Positions 23,818-34,500 of a stretch of 64,000 nucleotides of DNA are shown piece by piece. Made by a program: the position numbers and the translations under genes. Every line of letters begins with the position of its first letter. The first letter of the stretch is position 1. The stretch is from Edaphochlamys debaryana (taxonomy: Eukaryota; Chlorophyta; Chlorophyceae; Chlamydomonadales): contig JAEHOE010000009.1 in NCBI GenBank assembly GCA_016858145.1, positions 620,001-684,000 of the forward strand, written 5' to 3'. The notes under the pieces were generated by a model. It was given only the letters and a program-made list of their open reading frames with translations, searched no databases and was not told the DNA's origin.

Positions 23818-26800
23818 ATGTCGTTTACTTCGGCATCCCGGAGTGGACGCCTCAGCGCCAGCGGAACAGCCGACGGCAAATCCTCGGTAACAAGGGGAGC
23901 ATTATCCGGCGCGATGGGAGCATCACCCTTCTGCGTCCTGGCGACCACCCCCGAACTTCCAACGAGCTCCATCGCGTCCACCTCCGCGCGCTCGCCAGCG
24001 CCAGGCCGCGGCGGGGCGCAGACGTTCATCACGTTCCGTCGACAGAACTCCTCCAAGGGCCAGCTCACAAGCCGGCCCAGCGGCTCCGCGCCGTCGGGAG
24101 TCCCGGCGACTCCGGCGGGCGCGCGGAAACCCCGCTCCGCCCTCGTCCGAGCAGCTCTGGCCCTGCTAGCGGTGCAGATCATCCTGGGCGTTCTCATCCT
24201 CTCGCAGCCAGCCTGGCGCCATGGTGCTGCAGCGCTCATGTCCTCTCCAACCCGATCCTTCGCCTTCCACCCCTCCTCCTGGGCGCCCCTGTCCAAGCGC
24301 ACGGGCGGCGGCGGTGGCAGCTCCACCCTCGACGTGGTTTCCGCGCTGGGCGCCAAAAGCCGCTCCGGATTTGGATCTGGATCTAGCAAGGGTGCCACCA
24401 ACATTGTTGCCATCATGGCCGAGAAGAGCCGCCAACGCGAGCAGAAGGAGTACGCCAGCAGGAAGGAGCACATGTGGGACCCGCCCAAGGCGCAGGCCGT
24501 GACCGCTAAAGCGAGCTCCACGTCCCAACCCGTGGTCCTGTCAGCCTCCGTCGAGGCCGAAGCCGCCCTGAAGAAGACCAAGCCCGCCGCCGCGGTCAAC
24601 ACGGGCACAACAGCTGCCGCCGGCGCTGTGGCGGCGGCGGCAGCCGGCTCGGGTTCGAGTGCGGTGGTGGTGCAGCAGGCCTCGGACGCGGCCTACCCGC
24701 CCTTCGTCAAGCCCGTGGTCCCCTTCCCGGGCCGTGTCGCCAACCCGCCGCCCATCGTCGGCGTCGTCTTTTACGGCAGGTGCGCCTCTCTCGTTTAGCG
24801 CAGGAGCTGGGAACAATAAAGGGGCGGGCCACGGGACGGAGGGTTCCAGGCGCCGACCCATATCAATGCCGGGCCAGCGCGCCCCGACCCACATCGCTCC
24901 TCTCCCCACAAAGCCGCCATTCGCGATTCGCCCATACCCCCCAACGACCCACCTCCGCTCACTCGCCCCGCTCTGTTCCTCCCACCCTCACGCTCTCAAC
25001 CCACCAACCCCATGCTCCATGCAAACCCGCCCTGAGTCCCATACCCCGCCCGAAACCCCACGCTCCCCCGAAAACCCGCCCCTAGGCGCTCCCGCGTGCG
25101 CATCCTGGACTACCCCCCCAACAAACCACCTCCGCTCACTCCCCCATCACCCCGCGCTCCCCCAAACTCCGCGAGCTTGGCTTACTTGTCTTTCGCCTTC
25201 CTCCCATCCTGCCCAGGCGCTCCCGAGTGCGCATCCTGGACTGCTACCTGCAGCGGAACATGAAGCGCAACGGCGGGCTGCTGACGAGCGTGGTGTTCGT
25301 AACCGCCACGTGGGACGCCGCTGACGTGGCGTTCCTGGATCGACTGGTGAAGCTGCGGTCGCCCGAGTACAGGTGCGTTGCGGGGCGCGCTGCGCTGGTG
25401 TCGGGGGGCGGGGGCCCGCGATGCAAGGGTGGGCAAGCAAGGGCGAAGCTTGCTTGTAACCATCCTGCCGCCTCTCCCCAACGCTCCAAACCTCCACAGC
25501 AAGCTCTACCCCAAGCGCCTGGACAAGGGCTACACGGGGCACTACGCCTGGATGGACCCCGGCACCATGTACGTCAAGATCGATGATGACGTGGTGTTCA
25601 TCGAGGATCACGCGATCGACCAGATGCTCATCGCGCACAACCTGGTGAGATCTGCCGCCCGGGGGCTGTGGGGTCTGGACTCTGGAGGGTCCCGCCTGAC
25701 GCCCGAACACGAAGCCCGCCGCCGTCCAAACACGCCGGATTTTTACACTGACGTCTTCATGCTGCCTCATCTCCCGACAGCACCGCTACCACCTCATCTC
25801 GGCCAACGTGGTCAACCACCAACCGCTGGAGCTGCCGCACAGCCAGTCGGGCGCGCACACGACCTACGAACAAACCGTGCCCGGCGACAAGACCAGCTGG
25901 CGGCCCGTCATGAAGGCGGCGCCCGTGGACCCCTCGGAGCCGGACGCCAAGCGACCCGTGGTTCCCGTGCCCTTCATGGACAACGGCTGGGACGTGTGGG
26001 GCAATTGGTCCAAGGCCGCCTCCGTGCACTACTCCTTCCTGGCCAACGCCGAGGCCGGCCAGCTGGAGAAGTACCGCTTCCCCAACAACGAGCGCCTGTG
26101 GGACTTCAACCGCCACTTTGGCTACACGCGCTGGCGCATCAACATGATCATGTTCAAGGGTGAGCCGAGCTGAGATGGACGATGCTGGATGATCACCGGG
26201 GGATCGCGCGGCGTGCTGGCGATAGCGACCGGAAGGGATACCGGTACGGCGCTCCCCACAGCCAGCACCTCCCGACACTCTTACCACTCTTCTCACCTTT
26301 GCCCCACCCCGCCGAACAACCGCGCTCTAGTGGTATACCTCCCAAGCGCCCTCACCTTCTCCCCACCTCTCCCTCGTCCCCCCCCACCCCCCCCACACAC
26401 GTACAGGCGCCACCATCGACGTGCACGTGTACAACATGTCCTCCACCGTGGGCACCTACCCGGGCGACGACGAGGACTTCATCACCCGCATCCTCCCCCA
26501 GCAGCTCAACCGCACCTCGGCCGCCGTCTCCGAGGCCCTGGCCGTGCACTTCAGCTTCTTCATGCAGCGCGCGGGCCTGGAGAACAGCACCGACCTGCTC
26601 GACCGGTGGGTGGTTGGGTGGGTGGATGGGCGGGTGGTTGGGTGCGCCCTGCAGACCTGGGGGACGGAGGATGTAAGAGGGGGGTTGCAGCGGCGGTGCC
26701 GGGAGATTTGGTTGAGGGAAGGGGGGGCTGGGCATCGGCCGGGCCTTGCTGCCTGGGCTAGGTGAGGATGAAGCTGAGGTGTGACCCGTCCTTCACTCGC

Positions 26801-26869
26801 CTTGGCAGGTACGCTCTGCTCGCGGAGAAGACCTGCGGCCGCCTGGCCCTCCCGGAGGTCCCCAAGTGA
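23818..26869 (+). CDS. Type II membrane glycosyltransferase-like protein
   Basis: Six exons: 23818-24779, 25217-25372, 25500-25644, 25781-26159, 26407-26605 and 26809-26869, all in phase; 633 residues. A Ser/Ala/Pro-rich cytosolic N-terminus is followed by one hydrophobic anchor at about 109-129. A low-complexity stem runs to about residue 300. The catalytic-like region has VYVKIDDDVVFIED-type sequence with Asp401-403, a DxD metal/nucleotide-sugar signature, then SANVVNHQPLE and further Trp/Tyr-rich sequence to the end (TCGRLALPEVPK). Topology and DxD indicate a Golgi-resident glycosyltransferase that may act on cell-wall or secreted glycoproteins. The exact family and sugar cannot be named from sequence alone. 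A copy of the exon 2 start lies 131 bp upstream in intron 1. Confidence 0.75.
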
Positions 26870-28521
26870 GGCGGCAGCAGCCGCCAGGGCTAGCGGCTAG
26901 CGGCACGGCCGCCGCCCATATGGCAGCGCGGCCAAGGCCGGACTGATGCGCGGCTGGGACTCGACCGGCGCTGGAAAGCTCCTCGTACAGCGCAACTTTT
27001 GCTGGGAGTCGGACCGGCTTGCGCGCAGCCGGAGCTGGAATCCGGTGTGGCGGCGCAGAGGTGGAGGGGAAAAGTCCGGGCCTCGCTCAGAGCGCGGCAC
27101 ACCTTGATGTGGCGGGAGCCGGAGCCGGAGGCGGGAGCGCGGGGACGAGTAGTGGAGCCCCTGGCGTTCCCTGGGCCCTTGAGGAGCCCGGGCAGGTGGC
27201 GCATAGCATGCGCCGCACGGCTCGGGGCGGGTGGGGCCGCAGCCGGCCCTTGCGGCTGTGAAGCGAAGCCGGTGCGCTTCAGCCGCTGGTTTGCCGGACG
27301 GGGTCACACGGCGCGAGGGCGTCGAGGACACAGGGATGTTCAGGTCGCAAGCAGGGCCATGAGGTGTGATGAGGGCGGAGGGCTGGGTTCAGCAGAACAG
27401 CTGGCCATGCAAGCCAACGCCACGGCAGGACACGCAGAGGAGCAATAAGCAGAGGGCCGCTGAAAGAGGGCTGCCCTGCCCTAGAGGTCCTGTAGTAATG
27501 GTCGCACAGGGACACAGTCAGTAGCTTGCAGAGACGATATCTTGCCACTAGAACGTAGTTTGAGGACGGGCTTCGGAGCGTAGGGGAGACCGGTTGACGG
27601 TACCCCGAATGCGCTGGATGCGTCAGGCACGTGATACGCATAGCCACGGACTTGGCACGACATGGGGATCCGGATCTTGGGGGCATCCAATGCACCGATA
27701 CTTTGTGGCATGCATTGCGGCTTTGGATGTACGTGATCTGTGTGCGGGTAAGCAGTAGTACGGTAGTACGGTACATATTGGTAGCAATCAGACAGCGTGC
27801 GTGCACGTCTCATGCCTTGGATGCAAGGGCCAAACAGAACACAGCAGCAGCGCTTGCCAGAATGAGCGGATTCATGCTCTCTACCCCCGTATTCTTTCTC
27901 TTGTGGTCGCGGTGCTTTGTCATGTGCGTGGGAGTGCGGTGAGGTGTGCTGCTGCGGAGCTGAGCTCTTGTCATGGTGGTCAGATGGGTGGCACGCAGGC
28001 ACGGTGTGAGGCTTAGACATGCCAACCTTTGCAGTTACAGGCCGTGTGAGACGTGGCCGGCACACCGGTTGACTAATGACTATCGAGGGCCTGACTAGCC
28101 TATGTTATGGTACGTGCCAGACACGTTCGGCGTCGATGCTCGGACACCCTTGAGTATGGCCGTGCTTTGGCCTTGAAAGACCGCTGGCCAGCTGCTCCAC
28201 ACGTCACCACAACCAACCCCGTCGCGCGCACCATGACACAGGGCCCCGTCTACCGTCGTCCCTCACCGCGCCCCAACTACCTTTACCAAGTCTGCGTCCT
28301 GCGTCATGCGTGAGCGTTTGAGCAATGAAGCCTAAGAAGGAGTTCAGCTAAGATGTCTAGTACCGACAAGCGGGGCGCCCCCGAGGGGGCGGAAAACGAG
28401 GGCTCAGCCCCCCACCCATCTGCTACGCGACCCATTCCCCGTGGTATAAGGGAACTGAAGCTTGTGGCGTCGCAGGCTAGTACCGAAGAAGTAGTACAGG
28501 ATTAGCGTCCCCCGACGAGCC
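26870..28521. other. Convergent 3' UTR / intergenic region
   Basis: Lies between the stop codons of the plus-strand glycosyltransferase and the minus-strand K+ channel gene. A minus-strand TGTAA lies at 28039-28035. Open frames in this interval lack splice-phase support and look like chance. Confidence 0.45.
28035..28039 (-). terminator. TGTAA poly(A) signal candidate (minus)
   Basis: TTACA on the plus strand, about 485 nt past the stop codon of the K+ channel gene. Confidence 0.4.
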
Positions 28522-31500
28522 TCACATCCCCGCATCGCTCCCCGCACCGCCCATCGACCCCTCCAGCTCTCGCGTCAACGCCGCGGCGTCCCGTGCCCAC
28601 TCCAACCGAGCCGCCGCCGGGGCTTCCGGCACCGGCACTGGCATTGGCATTGCCGGCGGCGCCGTATCGATTTCCTCCGCCACCGCGCCCGCGTTGGGCG
28701 CTCCAGGGCACGTGCCTGAACCCAACCGCGCGCGGGCCGAGCTGAAGGAGAGCCCGTGGACGGCCGGCTCGCCCGCCTCTGCCAGGCTGGCCAGGCGCGG
28801 AAACCCGCCCCCAACCGCCAACCGTTTGGCACTGGCATCCGCACCGGCAACCGCGCCCTCCTGACCCGCCCCGTTACCCGCCTTTTTGGACCCCTCCTCC
28901 CCGGTCCACAGGAACCCCACTGCTGTCGCCGCCCGTGGGTCTGCTCCGCCGACGCTGCCTGCGCCCCCGCCGCTGCCCCCCTTGCCAGCTTCCGCCGCCT
29001 CCGCCGCGTCCGCCTGCGCCTCCTCCTGCTGCCGCTGCTCGCGCGTGGGGTACGGCGGCTGCTCGTCCTCCGACAGATCCAGATCCATGCCCTGCATGAG
29101 GAGCCATGCGAGCTCGTCCACCGAGTCACGCACGTGCATCATGCGCTCGGCCATGGGGCCCAGCTCGGACTGCCAGCTGGCGAGGAGCGCGTGCTGTCGG
29201 TCCAGCTGCGGGGGCAGCAGGCGGGAAGGCGCGAAGAAGGGGGGACGAACATACGTGGTGAAAAACTGATACCCGCCTTCGACTCAAGGTGCATGGGCGG
29301 GCGGGAAGCTTTCTACAGTCAGCGCAGCCGCAGTACCAGGTGTCCACGTGAAACAGGTCGTGGTGGCGTTCTGAGTGGTCTTCCAGGGCTTGGCTTGGCT
29401 CACGTGAGCGACTATGGCCTATGGGTGTATTGCAAGTCCTATGGGCATCCTAGCTTGTTGCAGGGTGGGCTGGAACCCCACCTGAGTGAGCTTGGAGGGG
29501 ATGTCGTCAGATCGCAGCAGGTACGCTAATGACGCCAGCGTCAGCTGCTGGATCTTGAGATCCTCGGCACGTGCCGCCGCCTTCTCGGCTCGATCCAGCG
29601 CCGCCCTGGCCTCCTCCAGCGCCTCGTCCGTGACGTACACCGCCGGTGGCGCCTTGCCGTATGGCAGTACATCACCGTGTACGGCAGTCCGGCCGCTGGC
29701 GGAGGCGGCGTAGGACGTGCCCTCGGGAGTCGGCGCGGTGCTGAAGACGCGGTGGCGGAGCCTCTGGCCGAATGTGCTGCCGCCGCCGCCGCTGCCGCCA
29801 GCGGCAGCGTATTTCGAGCGGCTAACGCTCGACAAGGGCGTCGCGGCGACAGAGTGTGCCGGTGAGTGGGGCGGCGTGGTGAGGTGCGACGGCGTGGGCG
29901 GCATGGGCTGGAGATCGGGGGGGGCGGCGGACAGGGGCACGCCCGACCGAATGCTATGCAGCCCGGACGCATCCCCCTGGTACTCCGACGAACCCCACTC
30001 CAGGCCCAGGCCCAGGCCCAGCAGAGGCGGCGGCGGCGGCGGGGCCGGCGGCGGCGGAGCCGGCGCCAGCGGCGGCACGGGCGGGTTGAGCCTCGCCAGC
30101 CCAGACGCTGACGCCCCGCTCGCCGCCGTGCCCGAACTCGACCTTGCGTCAACCGCCGCGGCGGTTGCGCTACCCGGGCCCGCCTGGGCCTGGGCCTGGA
30201 CCGAGCCGGCGGACCTGGCTGGGCCCGACGTGGCCGAGTGGCCGCTTTTCATACTGGCCTTCCTGCCGCTGCCTCGGTCTGTGAGGGGCCGCGCGTCGCC
30301 GCTCGGTCGGCTCTCGACGCTCGGCCGACCGGCGCTGAAGCGGCTCAGGCGGCCGCCAGTGCGCCGCCCTGCCGTACTGCGGGCATTAGTCACGCGCTCG
30401 CCCCACAGCATTCCCTCGGCCTGCATCGCGACGACGCGCCGTACGGCCCATCGGAACCGCTCCAGCGGCGCCGCCGGCATTGGCACCGGCGCCAGCGCCG
30501 CCTCCGCCTCCGCTGCCGCACCGCCGCCGCCGCCGCCGCCGCCGGCCTCCATCCCCAGAAGCGTCTCCAGCCCATGTGCCGTGCCCAAGCTCGTGGTAGA
30601 TCCCAGTCCGGAGTGGCTAGTGCTCGAAGCGGCGCCGCCCAGCCATTTCTTCCGTTGTAACGCGGCCATGACTCCTCCAAACGAACTCATGTTCCTCTTG
30701 CTGCTGCTAGCCCTGCTCGACACGCTCATGCTGTCTTGGGCCACGCCGGCCACGGCGGCGGCAGCTTCCGCCGCCTTCCCGCCGCGGCTCCAGACGGCGC
30801 CGACGAGGCCCATGAATCCACGGGATCCAGCCCCCTTGGCGCTGGATCCATGGGATCCAAGCGCGGGGCTCAGCACGGTGCCGCGCTCGATGGCGGCCTT
30901 GGCGGCCGCCAGCTCGGTGCGCACCTGGATTCGGTTAGAGGGGTGGGGAGGGCCGTTGGGTTGGCGGTTGGGTTGACGGTTGGATTGGCGGTTGGGAGAT
31001 GGTTGGGGAGACGGTTGGGAAAGGAGGGGGCGGGTGATGGAGGCATGAGGTGGGAAGCCGGCCGATTCTAGGCAGTCCCAATTCCCGTAAGCAGGGTGTG
31101 CGTGGGCGGGAAATTAGCCGCACGGCGGGTTCCGTATGGCTCAGCTGGTTGCTGGGGTGAAGGGGGGGCGGAGACGATGCTAAACCTCGAGCACAAGTAC
31201 CGTAACTCGAGAAGGGCAGGGCGAGATGGGAGCTACAACCGCAAGAACAGCGCAGTGACAATCGCGCATCGCGGTCGGCTGTTTTGCAAACGTACCTTAA
31301 CCACCTCGTTCTCCACCGCCTGCTCCCCGGCCTGCAGCTTGGACAGCACGTCATCCAGGCCCTGCTGGTAGCTGGGGGGTTGGGGGTGGAAGGGGAAGGG
31401 GGGAGGGGAAGGGCTCGGGGGGAGGGGGAAGGGGGGAGGGGTGCACGGGGGGTGCAGGGTCGGTGCAGGGCTCTTGTGGGGCCTGAGGTGGAGGCTCGGC

Positions 31501-34500
31501 TGCGGGGCGCAGGGGGGAAGAGGGCAGGCCTAGTGCCCTCCACTCGAGGTTCGAGCCACGCGTGCGGCGCTCACGTGACGAGGGCCTCCTTGAAGTCGTG
31601 GAAGGTGGGGCACACCTTGTTGGAGCGGTCCACGGAGGACTGGTCGGGGCGGGGGTGGGGAAGGGGCCGAGAGTGGCGTCAAGAGGACGTCAGCGCTAAC
31701 TGCCAGGACGTGGTTGGGGGTGCATGGGGGGGAGCGTGTTCGAGCGGTCCACGGAGGACAGGTCGGGGCGGGGGTGGGGGTGGGGGTGGGTGGGAAAAGG
31801 TGGAGGGCGAGAGGGGCGACAGGGGGCGACGGCAGGGGCAGCAGCCATCTCAGCATAAGAGTCAGTGCCGCAGGTCCGGAACGAGTAACGGAGGGTTGCT
31901 CGGTGCGAGAGGACAGGGGCCGAGAGTGGCGTCAGGAGGCGGTCGGGAGGGGGGGGGGGAGGCAGCCATCTCGGCTGGGTGCCTCTTGGGCTGGCCGCAC
32001 ACCCTTCCCCTCCCCCATCTCTCGTTCTCTCCCCCCCTACATTTCGCCCCCATCTCCCCCGCCCACCCCCCCCCCCCACAACTCGCCCCCACCTGGAACT
32101 CCTTGAACTCAGTCCACCGGGTGGAGAAGTTGCCGCCGATGACGGCGATGGGCAGCGAGATGATCACCTGCCGTACGGTCGTACACGTGCACGTGCACAC
32201 GGGCAATCCGCGTTCAGCCCACTCGTCACTCGAGGTCGACTTTTATTCCCACAGAGGACACACAGGAAAGGGTTTCTGGCGCGCCCAAAACGCTGTACGC
32301 GTGGTGGCGGGCACCCACCCACCCACCACCCATCCACCCATCCCCCACCCCACCCCCACCCACCCACCCACCATGCATAATAGCATCGCCAGGGAAGCCA
32401 CGAACCTGCGCGGGCGAGGGTGGTCGGCGGGCCAGGCAACTTTGTGGGCAGACAACGGAAGCTGTGGAGAGCCTTGGCTGGGGAAACATTGTGCAGTCTT
32501 GGCTGGCCAGCGGATGGGGCAACCGGCAACGCAACAGCGCTGTTGGTGGGCTGCATTCACGTGCGTGGGCCTGGCAGCCTTCAAGGCTGCGTCTCGGACC
32601 TGACACCTGCATCCTACAATCAGCGGTGTACGGGATACGGCAGTCTCACCTGCCCCAGTTGGTCTTGGGGTAGAGGTCGCCGTATCCGGTGGTGGTGAAC
32701 GTGGTCTGGGAGTAGTACATGCCCTGTCAGCATCCCAATGGGCATGGGATCGGGTACGGCATGACGTCAGCCTCATCTGCACCGCGCTTATCCACCAAGT
32801 GGAGGGGACAGGGGAGGAAGAGCCGATGAGGATGGTCTCGGTTACGGCATGCACACCATGACACCAGCAAGCAGCCCCCAACACCATCAGAGTCGGGAAG
32901 GGGGGCCGGACAGGACTGGGAACCCAAGCACGCCCGCAGTGGCAAATGGCACGCAGCCCGGAAGCAAGGTTTCCTTGAGCAGAGTGTCTGCCAAAACGGC
33001 CGGCAGCTGAAGCCCACCCGGCGGCCGCCGCACCTGGGGAATGGAATCGAAGGTCTGGGGCTCCACGAAATAGAAAATGGTTCCGAAGCACACGAGCAGG
33101 ATGATGAGCAGGAAGCCCAGCATGCCCAGCACGTCGGCCGAGGTCTGCAGCGTGTTGACCACGATGGAGAGGTGCCGTAGCCTTTGGGGGGTTTTAGGGG
33201 AAGTGTGGAGGGGTTTGAGCGGTTTTAGGGGGTATTTGTGGGGGGGGAGGGCGGGGGCTGGAGGGTGGGATGCATGGTAAAGGTGCCAGCAGCTGCACGG
33301 TGAGGGTGCCGAGCAAGCGGGCGGTACACATCCAGGACGCGTCGCAAGCAGCAGGCACCGTACAAAAGTGCGGTACGCATGGCGCCTCCGTACGGTACGG
33401 CAACACCTACTTGGGCACAGAGCGGACCATGCGCAGCACGCGCAGCAGCCTCAGCAGCCGCACGATACGTGTGTGGAAGGCGTCTGCGGGGGGAGGGGCC
33501 GGGAGTGCACAGCGGTGCGATCGAGGTCGGCTCTCGTCTAGATGTGATGGCTCCAGCCTCGTCCGTAGCTGGCCACAGGGGCCTTATGCACACGATGCCG
33601 CTTCCTACTTGCAAGACGTAGAAACGGCAGCCCCCAGGACACAGCCGCTGGCGCCCACATCCCAAGCTCAGCCCGCAAGAGGCCCAACCCCACCCCCCAA
33701 CCGCAACTCCCCAACACCAACCCCAGCCCCGACCCCGCTAGACTTACAGCCGCTGGTTCCGTTTACCATGAGCTCTATGTAGAATGGCAGGATGGCCACC
33801 GCGTCGACGAGGTTGAAGAAGTTTAGCCAGAAGCGCAGCATGTTGGGGCAGCACAGCAGGCGCGGCAGCCACTCCACGGTGAAGATGCCCATGCACACGT
33901 AGTCCACGATGCTGGCGGTTGGCGGTTGGTGGTTGGGAGTGGGCGGTCGGGAGTGGGCGGTTGGGTTGGGTGCAGCGGGCGTTTGGGGGTGGGGGCGGGA
34001 CCCCTGCCCCACCGGACCTGCCAGACCTCGCCCCCTCAACGCCACGTCACACTCACATCCTCCGCCAAAGCCCCATGCCGCGCCATCCCAAAACCCCAAC
34101 CACCAACCGAAACCCCACGTGCCCCCCAACCCCCGCAGCCCCCACGTGCTCACGTGAGCGCCTCCATGACGGGCGTGCCCCGGTAGTGCGGCACGGTCTC
34201 CACACAGAAGGTGGCGGTGTTTAGGCAGATGATGGCCATGATAAACCAACCGATCCAGAGGGCCAGAGGGGAATAGTCTGGGTAGGTGAGCGTCATGAAA
34301 ACCTCCTTCCTGCGGTTGGCGGTTAGTTGGTTGGGAAGTTGGGTGGTTGGTGGTTGTGGAGCGGTTGGTTGGTTGGTTGCTGGCGGGGGGATGCCGGGGC
34401 GAGGCTCTCGCCGCCCGACAGACATACTGGCCGGGCCGTCGTGGCCAGGCCTCACCCGGCCTGGATGTGTACAGCCCCGCACCCGTGCGGTACCGCGGTA

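Noticed and set aside
29717..30976. Plus-strand 419-codon frame opposite K+ channel exon 14
   Set aside because: Antisense shadow of a GC-rich, low-complexity coding exon that is fixed by splice phase on the minus strand.
33186..33232. Telomere-like TTTTAGGG units in a K+ channel intron
   Set aside because: Only two separated imperfect units in a G-rich intron; too few for an interstitial telomere tract.
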